64,000 bases of DNA, taken from assembly GCF_000948975.2 (NCBI RefSeq), contig NZ_CP059735.1, positions 4,896,603 through 4,960,602 on the forward strand. The letters run 5' to 3'. Source of the stretch: Thalassomonas actiniarum (GTDB taxonomy: Bacteria > Pseudomonadota > Gammaproteobacteria > Enterobacterales > Alteromonadaceae). The translations under genes were made by a program, and so were the position numbers. The notes beneath the pieces are model-generated. The model saw only the letters and a program-made list of their open reading frames with translations, searched no databases and was not told the DNA's origin. Shown piece by piece: positions 45,611-53,730 of the stretch. Within the stretch, counting starts at the first letter, position 1. Every line of letters begins with the position of its first letter.

Positions 45611-46330
45611 TTATGGCAATGGGCCTTGCACGCCTGTTTGTTTAGCAATTTGTCGGTTTAGCCGGGATAAAAATCCCGGCGAGGACGCTAAAAAAGCTTT
45701 ACTGATATAAATGCCAAAAGGTTTTGAAAGGGCAATCGTTTGCCGGTAACGGGAGTTTTCCAGCCCGTGCTTTTTCGCCGCCGTTAAAAAGACCTTTTCG
45801 GCAACAAAAATAGCATCAAGCCATTGTTGTTCAAAAGTCAGCTTGAGCAGATTATCAATACCATCCACCTGATATTGATAATTATGTTTTTTCAACCAAT
45901 AGCCGGTATTGGTATGGGGTATAGTGCCTATGGTAACCCCCGCTGAAAAATCAGGTGCAGGCGTCGCTATCTCCTTAAGATCTGCCCGGTAAAACCAGCT
46001 CCAGTTATTGAGCATCACCGGCTGGCTAAAGCGAGCCACCTTGTTGCGCTGTGCATTTTCGGATGCGAGAAAAAATCCCACGGCCCGCCCCTGCTTGACT
46101 TCTTCAAGCGCCCGGCCGTAATTCGGCACTAGGGTAAGTTGGTAATCCAGCTCTAAAGCCTCTAACACAGGTACCACTTTATCGACGGCGATACCACGAA
46201 CTATGCCCTGGTCAAGGTAAGCAAAAGGAGGAAAATGCGGCAGAACAAACACCAAAGGGGCGGCAGTAAGCTTAGCGCCGAAAAACATAAAACTAAAAGC
46301 TATAAGCCGGATAAAGCCCCTGACCACCAT
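45611..46330 (-). CDS. Periplasmic amino-acid-type solute-binding protein
   Basis: A 239-residue SBP_bac_3-type protein with a signal peptide (ending KLTAAP). Features: FPPFAYLDQGIVRGIAVDKV, VKQGRAVGFFLASENAQRNKVARFS, and TIGTIPHTNTGYWLKKH. I placed the start at ATG 46330; a TTG lies 5 codons earlier. No permease gene adjoins, so it may feed a distant transporter or a sensor. It shares its family with the decayed gene at 20206-20840. Confidence 0.85.
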   Translation of the reverse strand: MVVRGFIRLIAFSFMFFGAKLTAAPLVFVLPHFPPFAYLDQGIVRGIAVDKVVPVLEALELDYQLTLVPNYGRALEEVKQGRAVGFFLASENAQRNKVARFSQPVMLNNWSWFYRADLKEIATPAPDFSAGVTIGTIPHTNTGYWLKKHNYQYQVDGIDNLLKLTFEQQWLDAIFVAEKVFLTAAKKHGLENSRYRQTIALSKPFGIYISKAFLASSPGFLSRLNRQIAKQTGVQGPLP

Positions 46331-46523
46331 ATAAAATCTCAACAACTTTCGCGCATCTGTTTTGCGGATAAATGAGAAAGAATAGGCTTATGTTAGCATG
46401 ATTAAAGCAAGCGGGAATAGCCGTTATAGGGCGAAAATAACATTAACCGCAGTAAAGATCAGGAACTGACAAGACCGGGAAAAACGGAAATAGCGCCCTG
46501 ACAGCTCCGCCGCCGCTTAAAAC

Positions 46524-46718
46524 TTAATCCTCTATGTTTTTTACCCGGCCAACATCACCGCTTTGCAACCGAACTTTAATGCCATGGGGATGGTTAGGGG
46601 ATTTGGTTAAGATATCTTTTACCACCCCTTGGGTCAGTTTGCCGCTGCGCTGGTCTTGCTTTAAAACAATTGAGACCCTGGCACCGACTTTTATCTCGCT
46701 CCTGTTGTTGCCGGACAT
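46524..46718 (-). CDS. ywbE: YwbE family protein
   Basis: A 64-residue protein, SGNNRSEIKVGARVSIVLKQ at its start, followed by DQRSGKLTQGVVKDILTKSP and a KVRL-GDVGRVK end, the hallmark of the short KOW-like YwbE family. AAGGAAA lies upstream of ATG 46718. Cytoplasmic, and probably nucleic-acid binding by fold, although no function is established. Confidence 0.88.
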   Translation of the reverse strand: MSGNNRSEIKVGARVSIVLKQDQRSGKLTQGVVKDILTKSPNHPHGIKVRLQSGDVGRVKNIED

Positions 46719-47106
46719 AATTTTCCTTACTCACAGCTAAAAATATAATAAACCATAGTAACACTTCTGCCTGTCCCGGGAGAAATGAATATAACCCACC
46801 TAAACTCAGTCCATATTGCAGGGCGCTGTAGCCATCACCAAGACCTGAATGCCTGCTCAACCTTATCCAGGCTGCCTTGGTAACCCCCTTATATATGGCT
46901 GTGCTGCACATCAGGAGCCCCCAATATAATCCCCCCTTCACCATAGACCAAGGCTCCCAACAAACATCCGCAGGATAATTTTTCACGATTATTTTCATTA
47001 ACTGTTTGCTTTGTCAAGATAAAGCCATTATCATGCGCCCGTTCATTCCCTAGTGTAAAAAACACTCACCTTATTCACCCGATTAACTGTAGAGGAGAAA
47101 AAAATC
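46719..47106. other. Intergenic region ahead of the rtcB-prfH operon
   Basis: 388 bp between the leftward ywbE and the rightward leader ORF. A promoter candidate lies at 47006-47034. A small dyad AGTGT-AAAAA-ACACT lies at about 47053-47067. A minus frame across this region has no ribosome-binding site. Confidence 0.4.
47006..47034 (+). promoter_or_regulatory. Candidate sigma-70 promoter for the rtcB-prfH operon
   Basis: -35 TTGCTT (47006-47011), 17-bp spacer, -10 TATCAT (47029-47034). It would give a leader of about 255 nt before rtcB, containing the 13-codon ORF. The -35 box is weak. Confidence 0.4.
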
Positions 47107-47148
47107 ATGACAATTACATTATTATCCTTTGCAGGTCTTAACCGCTAA
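47107..47148 (+). CDS. 13-residue leader ORF ahead of rtcB
   Basis: ATG, twelve codons and TAA encode MTITLLSFAGLNR. The ribosome-binding site is unusually strong (AGAGGAG, about 8 nt upstream), stronger than that of the rtcB gene itself. It ends 148 nt before the rtcB start. It has no run of one amino acid, so it is not a classic amino-acid attenuator. A weak stem with T-rich end (AAAAAAG...AGCC with GGCT...CTTTTT) can be drawn in the space between. It may couple ribosome performance to expression of the repair genes, but this is inference. Confidence 0.45.
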   Translation: MTITLLSFAGLNR

Positions 47149-47296
47149 GAAACGTATGCCCGGCCCGCTTTTAAAAAAGCTGTGAGCCAAATCATAACAA
47201 TCCGTTTCCCCTGCGCTTTAACGGCTTCTTTTTAGAACTGCCAGACCTGCTTTTTCATTACTTTTTTCAACATAAAAACAATGAAGGAATTGGTCT

Positions 47297-48445
47297 ATGG
47301 GCACAAACGTCCAAACAATTACTGAACAGGTATCTTTGATCGCATCCGAAACAACCTGGATCGAAGGTGCGGCAATACAACAACTTAAAAAAACAGCCGA
47401 ACTAAGCGGTATGGTCCGCGTTGCCGGTATGCCGGATTTGCATCCCGGCCGGGGTTATCCGATAGGGGCAGCCTTCTACACCCGGAATAAAATCTATCCG
47501 GCCCTGGTGGGCAATGACATCGGCTGCGGCATGTCCCTTTGGCAAAGCTCGCTGAAAGTCAGCAAAATCAACCTGGATAAATTCATGAAAAAATTTGACC
47601 GGGTAGAAGCGCCACTGGATGAGAGCTGGAGCGAGGTGGTCAAAAGACGCAAAGGTGAGAAAGACATCACCACCCAGGCATTTGACCTGTCGTTGGGCAC
47701 GATCGGCGGCGGCAACCACTTTGCCGAATTTCAGGCAATAGATCAGGTTTATGATGCCAAAGCGCTTAAGGCACTGGGCCTGGACAAAAAACAGCTGCAA
47801 CTTTTGGTGCACTCCGGCTCCAGGGGGCTGGGGCAGTCGATTTTAGTGGAGCATATTCGGCAGTTTAATCACCATGGCCTGATAGCCGGCAGCGAAGATT
47901 GTCAGCACTATATGCAACAACATGACGAAGCGGTGCGCTGGGCCGAGCTTAACCGGGAACTCATCGCCCGGCGCTTTCTCGAAGCAGCCAGGAGCGAAGG
48001 CCATCTGGTATTAGATGTTAACCATAACCTGGTCACGGCTAAAGCCCTGGATAACCAGTCAGGTTACCTGCATCGTAAAGGAGCAACCCCCAGCGATCTG
48101 GGTTATGTGGTCATTCCCGGCTCACGCGGCGATTACACTTATCTGGTGAAACCGCAGCCTTCGGAGCAAAGCTTATACTCCCTGGCCCACGGCGCGGGAC
48201 GAAAATGGAAGCGGGGCGACTGCCAGGGGCGGTTAAGCCATAAATACAAAAAGGACGATTTGGTTAAAACCGCTTTGGGCAGCCGGGTTATTTGCGGCAA
48301 TAAAGAGCTGCTTTATGATGAAGCGCCCCAGGCCTATAAAAAATGCGAATCTGTGGTTGCCGATATGGCAGATGCCGGTTTGCTGGAAGTCGTCGCCAGA
48401 CTGCGCCCGGTATTAACCTTTAAAACCCACGGAGACTGTAGCTGA
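47297..48445 (+). CDS. rtcB: RNA ligase RtcB homologue of the PrfH-linked type
   Basis: A 382-residue RtcB-family RNA ligase, which joins 2',3'-cyclic phosphate or 3'-phosphate ends to 5'-OH ends using GTP and manganese. Motifs in order: [24 protein letters not shown] (metal Asp and Cys), [33 protein letters not shown] and [12 protein letters not shown] with the guanylylated His. The next gene, prfH, starts at the same TGATG overlap. Linked RtcB/PrfH pairs are known to repair ribosomes cut in the decoding centre of 16S rRNA. A leader ORF and a promoter candidate lie upstream. Confidence 0.92.
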   Translation: MGTNVQTITEQVSLIASETTWIEGAAIQQLKKTAELSGMVRVAGMPDLHPGRGYPIGAAFYTRNKIYPALVGNDIGCGMSLWQSSLKVSKINLDKFMKKFDRVEAPLDESWSEVVKRRKGEKDITTQAFDLSLGTIGGGNHFAEFQAIDQVYDAKALKALGLDKKQLQLLVHSGSRGLGQSILVEHIRQFNHHGLIAGSEDCQHYMQQHDEAVRWAELNRELIARRFLEAARSEGHLVLDVNHNLVTAKALDNQSGYLHRKGATPSDLGYVVIPGSRGDYTYLVKPQPSEQSLYSLAHGAGRKWKRGDCQGRLSHKYKKDDLVKTALGSRVICGNKELLYDEAPQAYKKCESVVADMADAGLLEVVARLRPVLTFKTHGDCS

Positions 48446-49062
48446 TGATCTTACTGCAATTATCCGCGGGCCAGGGACCGCAAGAGTGCTGCACCGCCGT
48501 GGCTTTGGCACTCAAAGCACTGGAGAAAGAGTGCCGGCAATACCAGATAAAACTGGCAGTACTAACGCGGGAAGCCGATAAGGAAGCCACCGGCTTTAAA
48601 TCTGTATTGCTGCAGCTTAACGGTCAGCAGGCCAAACAAGTCGCGGCTAACTGGCAGGGGGTTATGCTCTGGGTTTGCCAAAGCCCCTACCGGGCTAAAC
48701 ACAAGCGTAAAAACTGGTTTTTCAGCGGGCAAATGTTCGAGGTAAATGAAACAAGCCTGGATCAACAAATAAGCTTTAAAACCTGCCGGGCATCGGGAGC
48801 CGGCGGCCAGCATGTCAACACCACCGACTCTGCGGTACGGGCAACCCATAACGCCAGCGGCATTTCGGTGCGGGTGCAAAGCGAGCGCAGCCAGCATGCC
48901 AATAAACGCCTGGCTATCGCCCTGATAGGACAAAAGCTGGCATCACAAAAGCAGCAGCAAATGTCGCAGCAGGAGCAGGCACGTTGGCAACAACATCTGG
49001 AGCTGCAAAGGGGCAACCCGGTAAAAACCTTTAAAGGCGAGAAATTCGTCCCGGTAGGGTAA
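48445..49062 (+). CDS. prfH: Peptide chain release factor H (PrfH)
   Basis: A 205-residue release factor homologue. The GGQ catalytic loop is in [20 protein letters not shown], followed by the basic segment [16 protein letters not shown]. The N-terminal portion ([19 protein letters not shown]) is the PrfH-specific part; classical codon-recognition domains are absent, which fits the short length. PrfH frees nascent peptides from ribosomes with damaged decoding centres, so that RtcB can reseal the rRNA. Its ATG overlaps the rtcB stop by 1 nt. Confidence 0.92.
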   Translation: MILLQLSAGQGPQECCTAVALALKALEKECRQYQIKLAVLTREADKEATGFKSVLLQLNGQQAKQVAANWQGVMLWVCQSPYRAKHKRKNWFFSGQMFEVNETSLDQQISFKTCRASGAGGQHVNTTDSAVRATHNASGISVRVQSERSQHANKRLAIALIGQKLASQKQQQMSQQEQARWQQHLELQRGNPVKTFKGEKFVPVG

Positions 49063-49131
49063 AACGTATTCATCACCACCACAACAACAAGTACAGGACT
49101 TAACAGGAGCACATCATGTAATGCCGTCGCC

Positions 49132-49188
49132 GCGCAGTAAACATCAGCCCTTCCTGCTCAACCAGGAGCGGGGGCCGGGTTACTGCGC
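49132..49188 (+). terminator. Long hairpin after prfH
   Basis: Outer arms GCGCAGTAA / TTACTGCGC (9 bp), inner arms CCTGCTC / GAGCGGG. It lies between the convergent prfH and lipoprotein genes. No T-tract follows on either strand. It is preceded by AGGAGCACATC-ATG-TAA, an ATG followed at once by a stop. Confidence 0.6.
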
Positions 49189-49202
49189 CTCCGGTTTCAC
49201 TA

Positions 49203-49499
49203 TCAGTCACAGTTGCTGGCAAGAATACGCGCTAAAATAGCCCGTACTTGCTCATCCTTAACATTTGCTATCGCCTGGGATGCCGCTTCGCCAGTATGGT
49301 AATTGGCACTTTGCCCCTGCATAACCAGAGCCGTCATCAAAAAATCGTCCAGGTGGGGGCTGACCAGCATCTCGACCTTGCCCCAGTCATAGCACTGGCA
49401 AATGTCATGGTTAAGAGTCACTACTTCGGCTTTATTGTCCCTTGTGCTGCATGCACTTAAAGTTAAACTCAAAAAAACTATTATCAGGAAAGATCTCAT
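49203..49499 (-). CDS. Small lipoprotein, 98 aa
   Basis: ATG 49499 starts a lipoprotein signal (MRSFLIIVFLSLTLSACS; lipobox LSAC), with a G-rich ribosome-binding stretch just upstream. The longer open frame adds 26 residues with no ribosome-binding site and is unlikely. The mature part has two Cys close together (HDICQCYDW) and one at the end (ASNCD). I do not recognise the family. Function unknown. Confidence 0.72.
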   Translation of the reverse strand: MRSFLIIVFLSLTLSACSTRDNKAEVVTLNHDICQCYDWGKVEMLVSPHLDDFLMTALVMQGQSANYHTGEAASQAIANVKDEQVRAILARILASNCD

Positions 49500-49560
49500 C
49501 CCCCCCTCTATGGTTAAACCAAGCCAACATACCACAAGCCCGGCTATAATCTGCGGATAT

Positions 49561-49588
49561 AAAAAAGCCCTTATCATAAAGGGCTTTT
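49561..49588 (-). terminator. Rho-independent terminator of the 612-residue protein gene
   Basis: AAAAGCCCTT / AAGGGCTTTT with a 6-nt loop; on the minus strand it is followed by a run of six T. It lies 40 bp past the stop at 49628, and may also stop plus-strand transcription (TTTT). Confidence 0.88.
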
Positions 49589-49627
49589 AAGTGATCAACA
49601 CCAGAACCGGGTTTGCCTGCCTTAAGG

Positions 49628-51466
49628 CTAAAAAGTCTCGGAGATCTGCAGATTGATATCCATCATCGCCGGTGGATTAATGTCGTCAAACTCAAAAGTT
49701 AACGCCATATTGGTGCAGCTGCGATTAGTCACCATGGTTTTAGTGATCACATATTTATCCCCTGAATCTGTGGCATGAAAATCACCGCAGCTGGCGGTTA
49801 AGTTCATGACCTTGCCATCGGAGCGGCCGTTGATATCAAAAATCAGCTCCTGCCCGGTATCGCCCTGCACAGGCAGTGTCACTTGATAACCGCTCAGGAC
49901 ATTGGCCACACCACATTGTTCATCGACGATTCTTTGCCTGTAAATAGGGACAAAATCCGCTTTGGTTAACTGATAACGGACACCATTGATATAGACAGGT
50001 GTCTGGCTGGCCTGTAGCTGTGCCTGTTGCGACATTATTTGGCTATCTTGCGAAGGCATAAAGGCATCGCAGCGATAACCCAGCTGCATTTTAGGCAGGG
50101 TCGGCACATAATAATTAAAATATGCCCCCGAGGTTTCTGAGCCTATACCAAACAGGAAGTTACGTGGACTTCCCCCACGACCATGGTTGAAATAAGGGAA
50201 CCCCTGCACCGCAAATGTAAAATGCCAGTTGGTTTCGGCAGTATTTGAAAACCACAGGGCATTGCCAAAGCGGCCTTCGTCTCTTGGAATATCCCAGCTA
50301 ATAATCGTTTGCTTGTTAACAGGGTCGACATCAAAAACAAGATAATCAGAGAACGTTTTTTCCTGGTTATCCAATGTCTTATAGCTTTGGTTGAGGGCTC
50401 CGTTATAACTGCCTTGCTGCAGGTAAATGCCCGTTTGCTCGTCAATCCCGGAAGGCATTTGCCCGGGGGCTAAATCTGAGGCATAAATGCTCGTGATTTC
50501 ATGGGGAACGATCATTTGTCCCTTAAACGGAATATGAACATCGGCAAGATAACCGGGAGGCGAATCAGCGGCATAATCACAATCGGCATCCGCGCTGGTT
50601 AAACACACCTTGATCACATCATCGCCATTGCTGTCAACCGGCGCAAGACTGTTATATTGCTGAGTGAAATTGTAACTGCTGATAGCGCGATTATTTTGCT
50701 CAAACAGCTTTTCCGGTGCCTTTAGTTGCTTTTTGTTGCCGCCAATATCTGCATATTGCTCTTCGATATGTTGCCAGGAAAAAGGATATTGACCAAGTTT
50801 TAGCGCCGAAGTTACAGTACCGTCCCCGGCCTGAACAGCCGCCCAGGAACTGGCATAAACCATATCCAACTGCGGATGCCGAGACTTTAATTGTGTCAGC
50901 GAAACCTTCGCGATCAAGGCATTGTTTTCGCTTGGGTCAAACTGCAAACGGCTCTCAACCGGGGCAAGCAGTTTGCCGTCTTCATCGGTAAGCATTAAAT
51001 CAAAATAAATTTGTTCGCCTTTGCCGCCAGCCGGGTTTATCGCCTTTACCACCAGGTAAGCCTGATTGTCTGCCTTATCAACAGCGACATTCATCGCCCA
51101 AATAGCATGGCTTAAACCAGCAATATCCGACTGCCGTATTTGAGCTTGTTGCCCGGTCGAATCCGACTCAGGGGTATGTTGAACGCTTTGCTCATCCAAA
51201 GCCCTATGCAGCCAGGGATATTGTTCGGCGCCGATATTACCCCTGGATAAACGGGATTTCACCAGATTAAAATGTGCCTGCTTGGTTAAATCCAATAACC
51301 TTACCCCCGCAGCATTTCGCGGCACATCGCGCTCGCTTATCACGCCACTTTGTGCTTTTACCTCTACCGGAGCAACCACGGCACCTGCCTGCCCAGCCTG
51401 ACTAAAAACGCATGCTAACGCCATAGCGGCCGACAAACGGGCTTTTTGCATCAACTTATTTTTCAT
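49628..51466 (-). CDS. Large exported protein of unknown function (612 aa)
   Basis: A secreted or periplasmic protein with a signal peptide (1-29, ending QAGQAGA). AAGGAAG lies upstream of ATG 51466. The mature part is strand-rich: NQAYLVVKAINPAGGKGEQ, VVAPVEVKAQSG and a C-terminal domain with paired Cys residues (DEQCGVANVL, LTASCGDFH, TNRSCTNMAL), likely disulfides. No catalytic motif is seen. The C-terminus ends NLQISETF, without a sorting signal I know. It is monocistronic, with a strong terminator. Confidence 0.72.
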   Translation of the reverse strand: MKNKLMQKARLSAAMALACVFSQAGQAGAVVAPVEVKAQSGVISERDVPRNAAGVRLLDLTKQAHFNLVKSRLSRGNIGAEQYPWLHRALDEQSVQHTPESDSTGQQAQIRQSDIAGLSHAIWAMNVAVDKADNQAYLVVKAINPAGGKGEQIYFDLMLTDEDGKLLAPVESRLQFDPSENNALIAKVSLTQLKSRHPQLDMVYASSWAAVQAGDGTVTSALKLGQYPFSWQHIEEQYADIGGNKKQLKAPEKLFEQNNRAISSYNFTQQYNSLAPVDSNGDDVIKVCLTSADADCDYAADSPPGYLADVHIPFKGQMIVPHEITSIYASDLAPGQMPSGIDEQTGIYLQQGSYNGALNQSYKTLDNQEKTFSDYLVFDVDPVNKQTIISWDIPRDEGRFGNALWFSNTAETNWHFTFAVQGFPYFNHGRGGSPRNFLFGIGSETSGAYFNYYVPTLPKMQLGYRCDAFMPSQDSQIMSQQAQLQASQTPVYINGVRYQLTKADFVPIYRQRIVDEQCGVANVLSGYQVTLPVQGDTGQELIFDINGRSDGKVMNLTASCGDFHATDSGDKYVITKTMVTNRSCTNMALTFEFDDINPPAMMDINLQISETF

Positions 51467-51695
51467 TACTTGCTTCCTTGAACCTTTGAGTTAGTCATCC
51501 TGTTTTAGATAAGCCTTACGCGACAGCATGAGCTTTTTCGGCAATTAAAACGTCAGGCCCTAAACCCGGCGTGCTAAAGCTGCAACAGAAAGAGTTAACA
51601 TCCTGTTAATTTTTTGAAAAACAAATAGTCACATTAATATTTTTAGAGTTCAAGCTTTGCCCGGACTCAGGGAAAAGAAGTACTTGAAATTGATT

Positions 51696-52082
51696 TTATG
51701 GCTTATTTTCGCCGTTCATCACCATAAGGATCAACACCATTACCGGCAGGTTTTTCGTCAGCGGACCAAATGGGTGTAGCCAGAAACCGGCATCGATGAA
51801 ACTCAGTAATATCGAATAAACCAGGATCACCGCCAACTGCACCAGGCAGCACAGATAGGGCTTAATACCGGTTAACAGCCACAGGCCAATAACAATATCA
51901 AGCAAGGCACCGGCATAAACCGCGACATCCGCGCTAAGGCCGATAATGCCGCCTTGTGCCAAGACCTGATAGCCGGTTTGCGGCGAGAAAAACAAAGAGG
52001 TTAACCCGGTAAATATCCACAAGGCAGCCAGCGAAACTTTTGCCGCCAGCATTAACCGCTCCTGGCTGATAGCTTTTATCAT
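51696..52082 (-). CDS. DoxX-like membrane protein
   Basis: A 128-residue polytopic protein with four hydrophobic segments, the first in AAKVSLAALWIFTGLTSLFF and others in VYAGALLDIVIGLWLL and CCLVQLAVILVYSILL. These fit the DoxX-like group. It is the last gene of a leftward run: 1380-aa membrane protein, saccharopine-dehydrogenase-like, DUF2269, DoxX-like, with gaps of at most 23 bp. Its role there is unknown. Confidence 0.78.
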   Translation of the reverse strand: MIKAISQERLMLAAKVSLAALWIFTGLTSLFFSPQTGYQVLAQGGIIGLSADVAVYAGALLDIVIGLWLLTGIKPYLCCLVQLAVILVYSILLSFIDAGFWLHPFGPLTKNLPVMVLILMVMNGENKP

Positions 52083-52104
52083 CTCTACATTGCCTCTAAC
52101 AAAA

Positions 52105-52590
52105 TTAAACCAGCGGCAGGGGCTTAAACACCATAAGGTAAAAAATTACCAAGATGGCGGCAAAAGCAGGTATGCCGAGCAAAGTCCAAACCTTCATCAG
52201 GCTTGTAAATTTCGGCGATAGCTTATTCTCCCCGACAGCCTGCCTGGCCAACGCCCTAAGCCGGTACTGGATGCGCAATACCGGCAACCAGCAAAGTCCA
52301 ATCACCATAAACAAGGTGATAACCGTATAAAACCAGGGAGAGGAAAAAGAATAACCTTGCCTGGCCATCAGTAAAATGCCGCTGACAAGCTGGATAAGCA
52401 CGGCCGGCAAGGTAAACAACCAGTCGGCCAGCACCACATGCTGCGTGGTGACCGATATCGCCTGCACATTATTGCTGCGACTGGCCATAAACATAAAAAA
52501 AGCGATGCCCGCGCCGGTCCCCGTCACCACCACGGCCGCCAGAATATGAATAAGCTTCAGCAATAAATAACTATCGAGCACACTAGCCAA
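52105..52590 (-). CDS. DUF2269-like membrane protein
   Basis: A 161-residue membrane protein with about four hydrophobic segments: LLLKLIHILAAVVVTGTGAG, then LFTLPAVLIQLVSGILL, FYTVITLFMVIGLCWLP and GIPAFAAILVIFYLMVF. The KLIHILAAVVV-GTG-G start is typical of DUF2269. I chose the TTG at 52590, which has AAGGAAG 6 nt upstream; GTG 52581 is possible but too far from it. It overlaps the stop of the saccharopine-dehydrogenase-like gene by 8 bp, so the two are coupled. Confidence 0.75.
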   Translation of the reverse strand: MASVLDSYLLLKLIHILAAVVVTGTGAGIAFFMFMASRSNNVQAISVTTQHVVLADWLFTLPAVLIQLVSGILLMARQGYSFSSPWFYTVITLFMVIGLCWLPVLRIQYRLRALARQAVGENKLSPKFTSLMKVWTLLGIPAFAAILVIFYLMVFKPLPLV

Positions 52591-53713
52591 AAACGTCTTC
52601 CTTTTGATAGATACCGAGTTTATCAAAATACGGAGTAAAGTCGGCCAGGGAAAATAAACCGGTACAGGGGGTTGCGCCGAACACAGGATCTGCTGCGGTT
52701 TGCTCCAGCAATAATTTTCGCGCCAGGATAATAGCAGCAAGGGTCGGGATATAAGGACCTATACCGCCGGGAGCATATAAGGACCATTTAATGGTTTTAC
52801 GCTGCTTTTGCCGGTCTAAACCACTGATCAACACCTGCATCGCGCCGTTATCGCTGCCAAAAGGCATAAAGACATTGCTCGCTTTAACGATGGACTTAGA
52901 CAGCGGCGACCAGTTCTTTACCCAGCCTTTTTTAGCCAGATAAGCCATAACAACCATAGACAAATGCAAAAAAGGTAGTTCCAGTCCGGCCTGAAAACGG
53001 ACACTGTCTGTTACCCGGTAACGCGCCGGAAATAATTCCAAGTCCGGCACATCAACATTCGCGAGCCAGCGTTTACCGATAATATCGCCAAAGTCTTTTT
53101 TTCTCGGCTCCATCCAGCCAAAGGCATCTTGCCACAGCCCGCCTTTATACACAGAAAAGGCATGCCCGGTATACGATAATATCCCCTTAACCGTGGCTTC
53201 CCCCCGCTCAGCCTTATTGCCGGGGGCAATGGCGATATCCAGGTTATTGATCACAAAAAACTGCTGGCAGTAATGGTCAATTACCGCAGAAGATAAACCG
53301 GGCACCGAACTTGCGCCGCTCACCAGCAAAACTTGCTGCTGTTTAGCCAAAGCATCAAGGTCGGTGATATCACAGACAAAACGCCGGTCGTCTGCCAGGT
53401 CGATATAATGGGCGCCGACCCTGGCGCACATTTGCGGCACCAGATGTCCCTGCCCCTGAAACGGACCGCCGGTATGGATAACCACATCCACCTCCGCCAA
53501 TTTTAACCTGGCTTCAAAATCACCGGCATTAATATCAATCACATAGGGGTTTAACCTTGCCCCAACAGCAGGTTGCAATTTATCAGCTAAGCCTTGCGCC
53601 TTTGCCAGATTTCGTCCTGCCACTAAAATCGTGATATGTTCAATATCCGCCAGGTTTTCAACAATTCGCTTGCCAAAGTTACCGTAACCACCGAGCACCA
53701 ATACAGTTTTCAT
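52583..53713 (-). CDS. Saccharopine dehydrogenase-like NAD(P)-binding protein
   Basis: A 376-residue protein with an N-terminal Rossmann motif (VLVLGGYGNFGKRIVENLA) and the family pair VDVVIHTGGPFQGQG and LLVSGASSVPGLSSAVID, found in saccharopine dehydrogenase-like oxidoreductases of trans-acting enoyl-reductase type. A hydrophobic segment near residue 245 (FLHLSMVVMAYLA) suggests membrane contact. It sits 17 bp after the giant membrane protein and overlaps DUF2269, so it belongs to that operon. Substrate unknown. Confidence 0.83.
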   Translation of the reverse strand: MKTVLVLGGYGNFGKRIVENLADIEHITILVAGRNLAKAQGLADKLQPAVGARLNPYVIDINAGDFEARLKLAEVDVVIHTGGPFQGQGHLVPQMCARVGAHYIDLADDRRFVCDITDLDALAKQQQVLLVSGASSVPGLSSAVIDHYCQQFFVINNLDIAIAPGNKAERGEATVKGILSYTGHAFSVYKGGLWQDAFGWMEPRKKDFGDIIGKRWLANVDVPDLELFPARYRVTDSVRFQAGLELPFLHLSMVVMAYLAKKGWVKNWSPLSKSIVKASNVFMPFGSDNGAMQVLISGLDRQKQRKTIKWSLYAPGGIGPYIPTLAAIILARKLLLEQTAADPVFGATPCTGLFSLADFTPYFDKLGIYQKEDVFG

Positions 53714-53730
53714 TTAATAACTTCCTAAAA

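Noticed and set aside
51591-51618. GTTAACATCCTGTTAATTTTTT terminator-like sequence on the plus strand
   Set aside because: No plus-strand gene ends upstream; the stem is short and AT-only.
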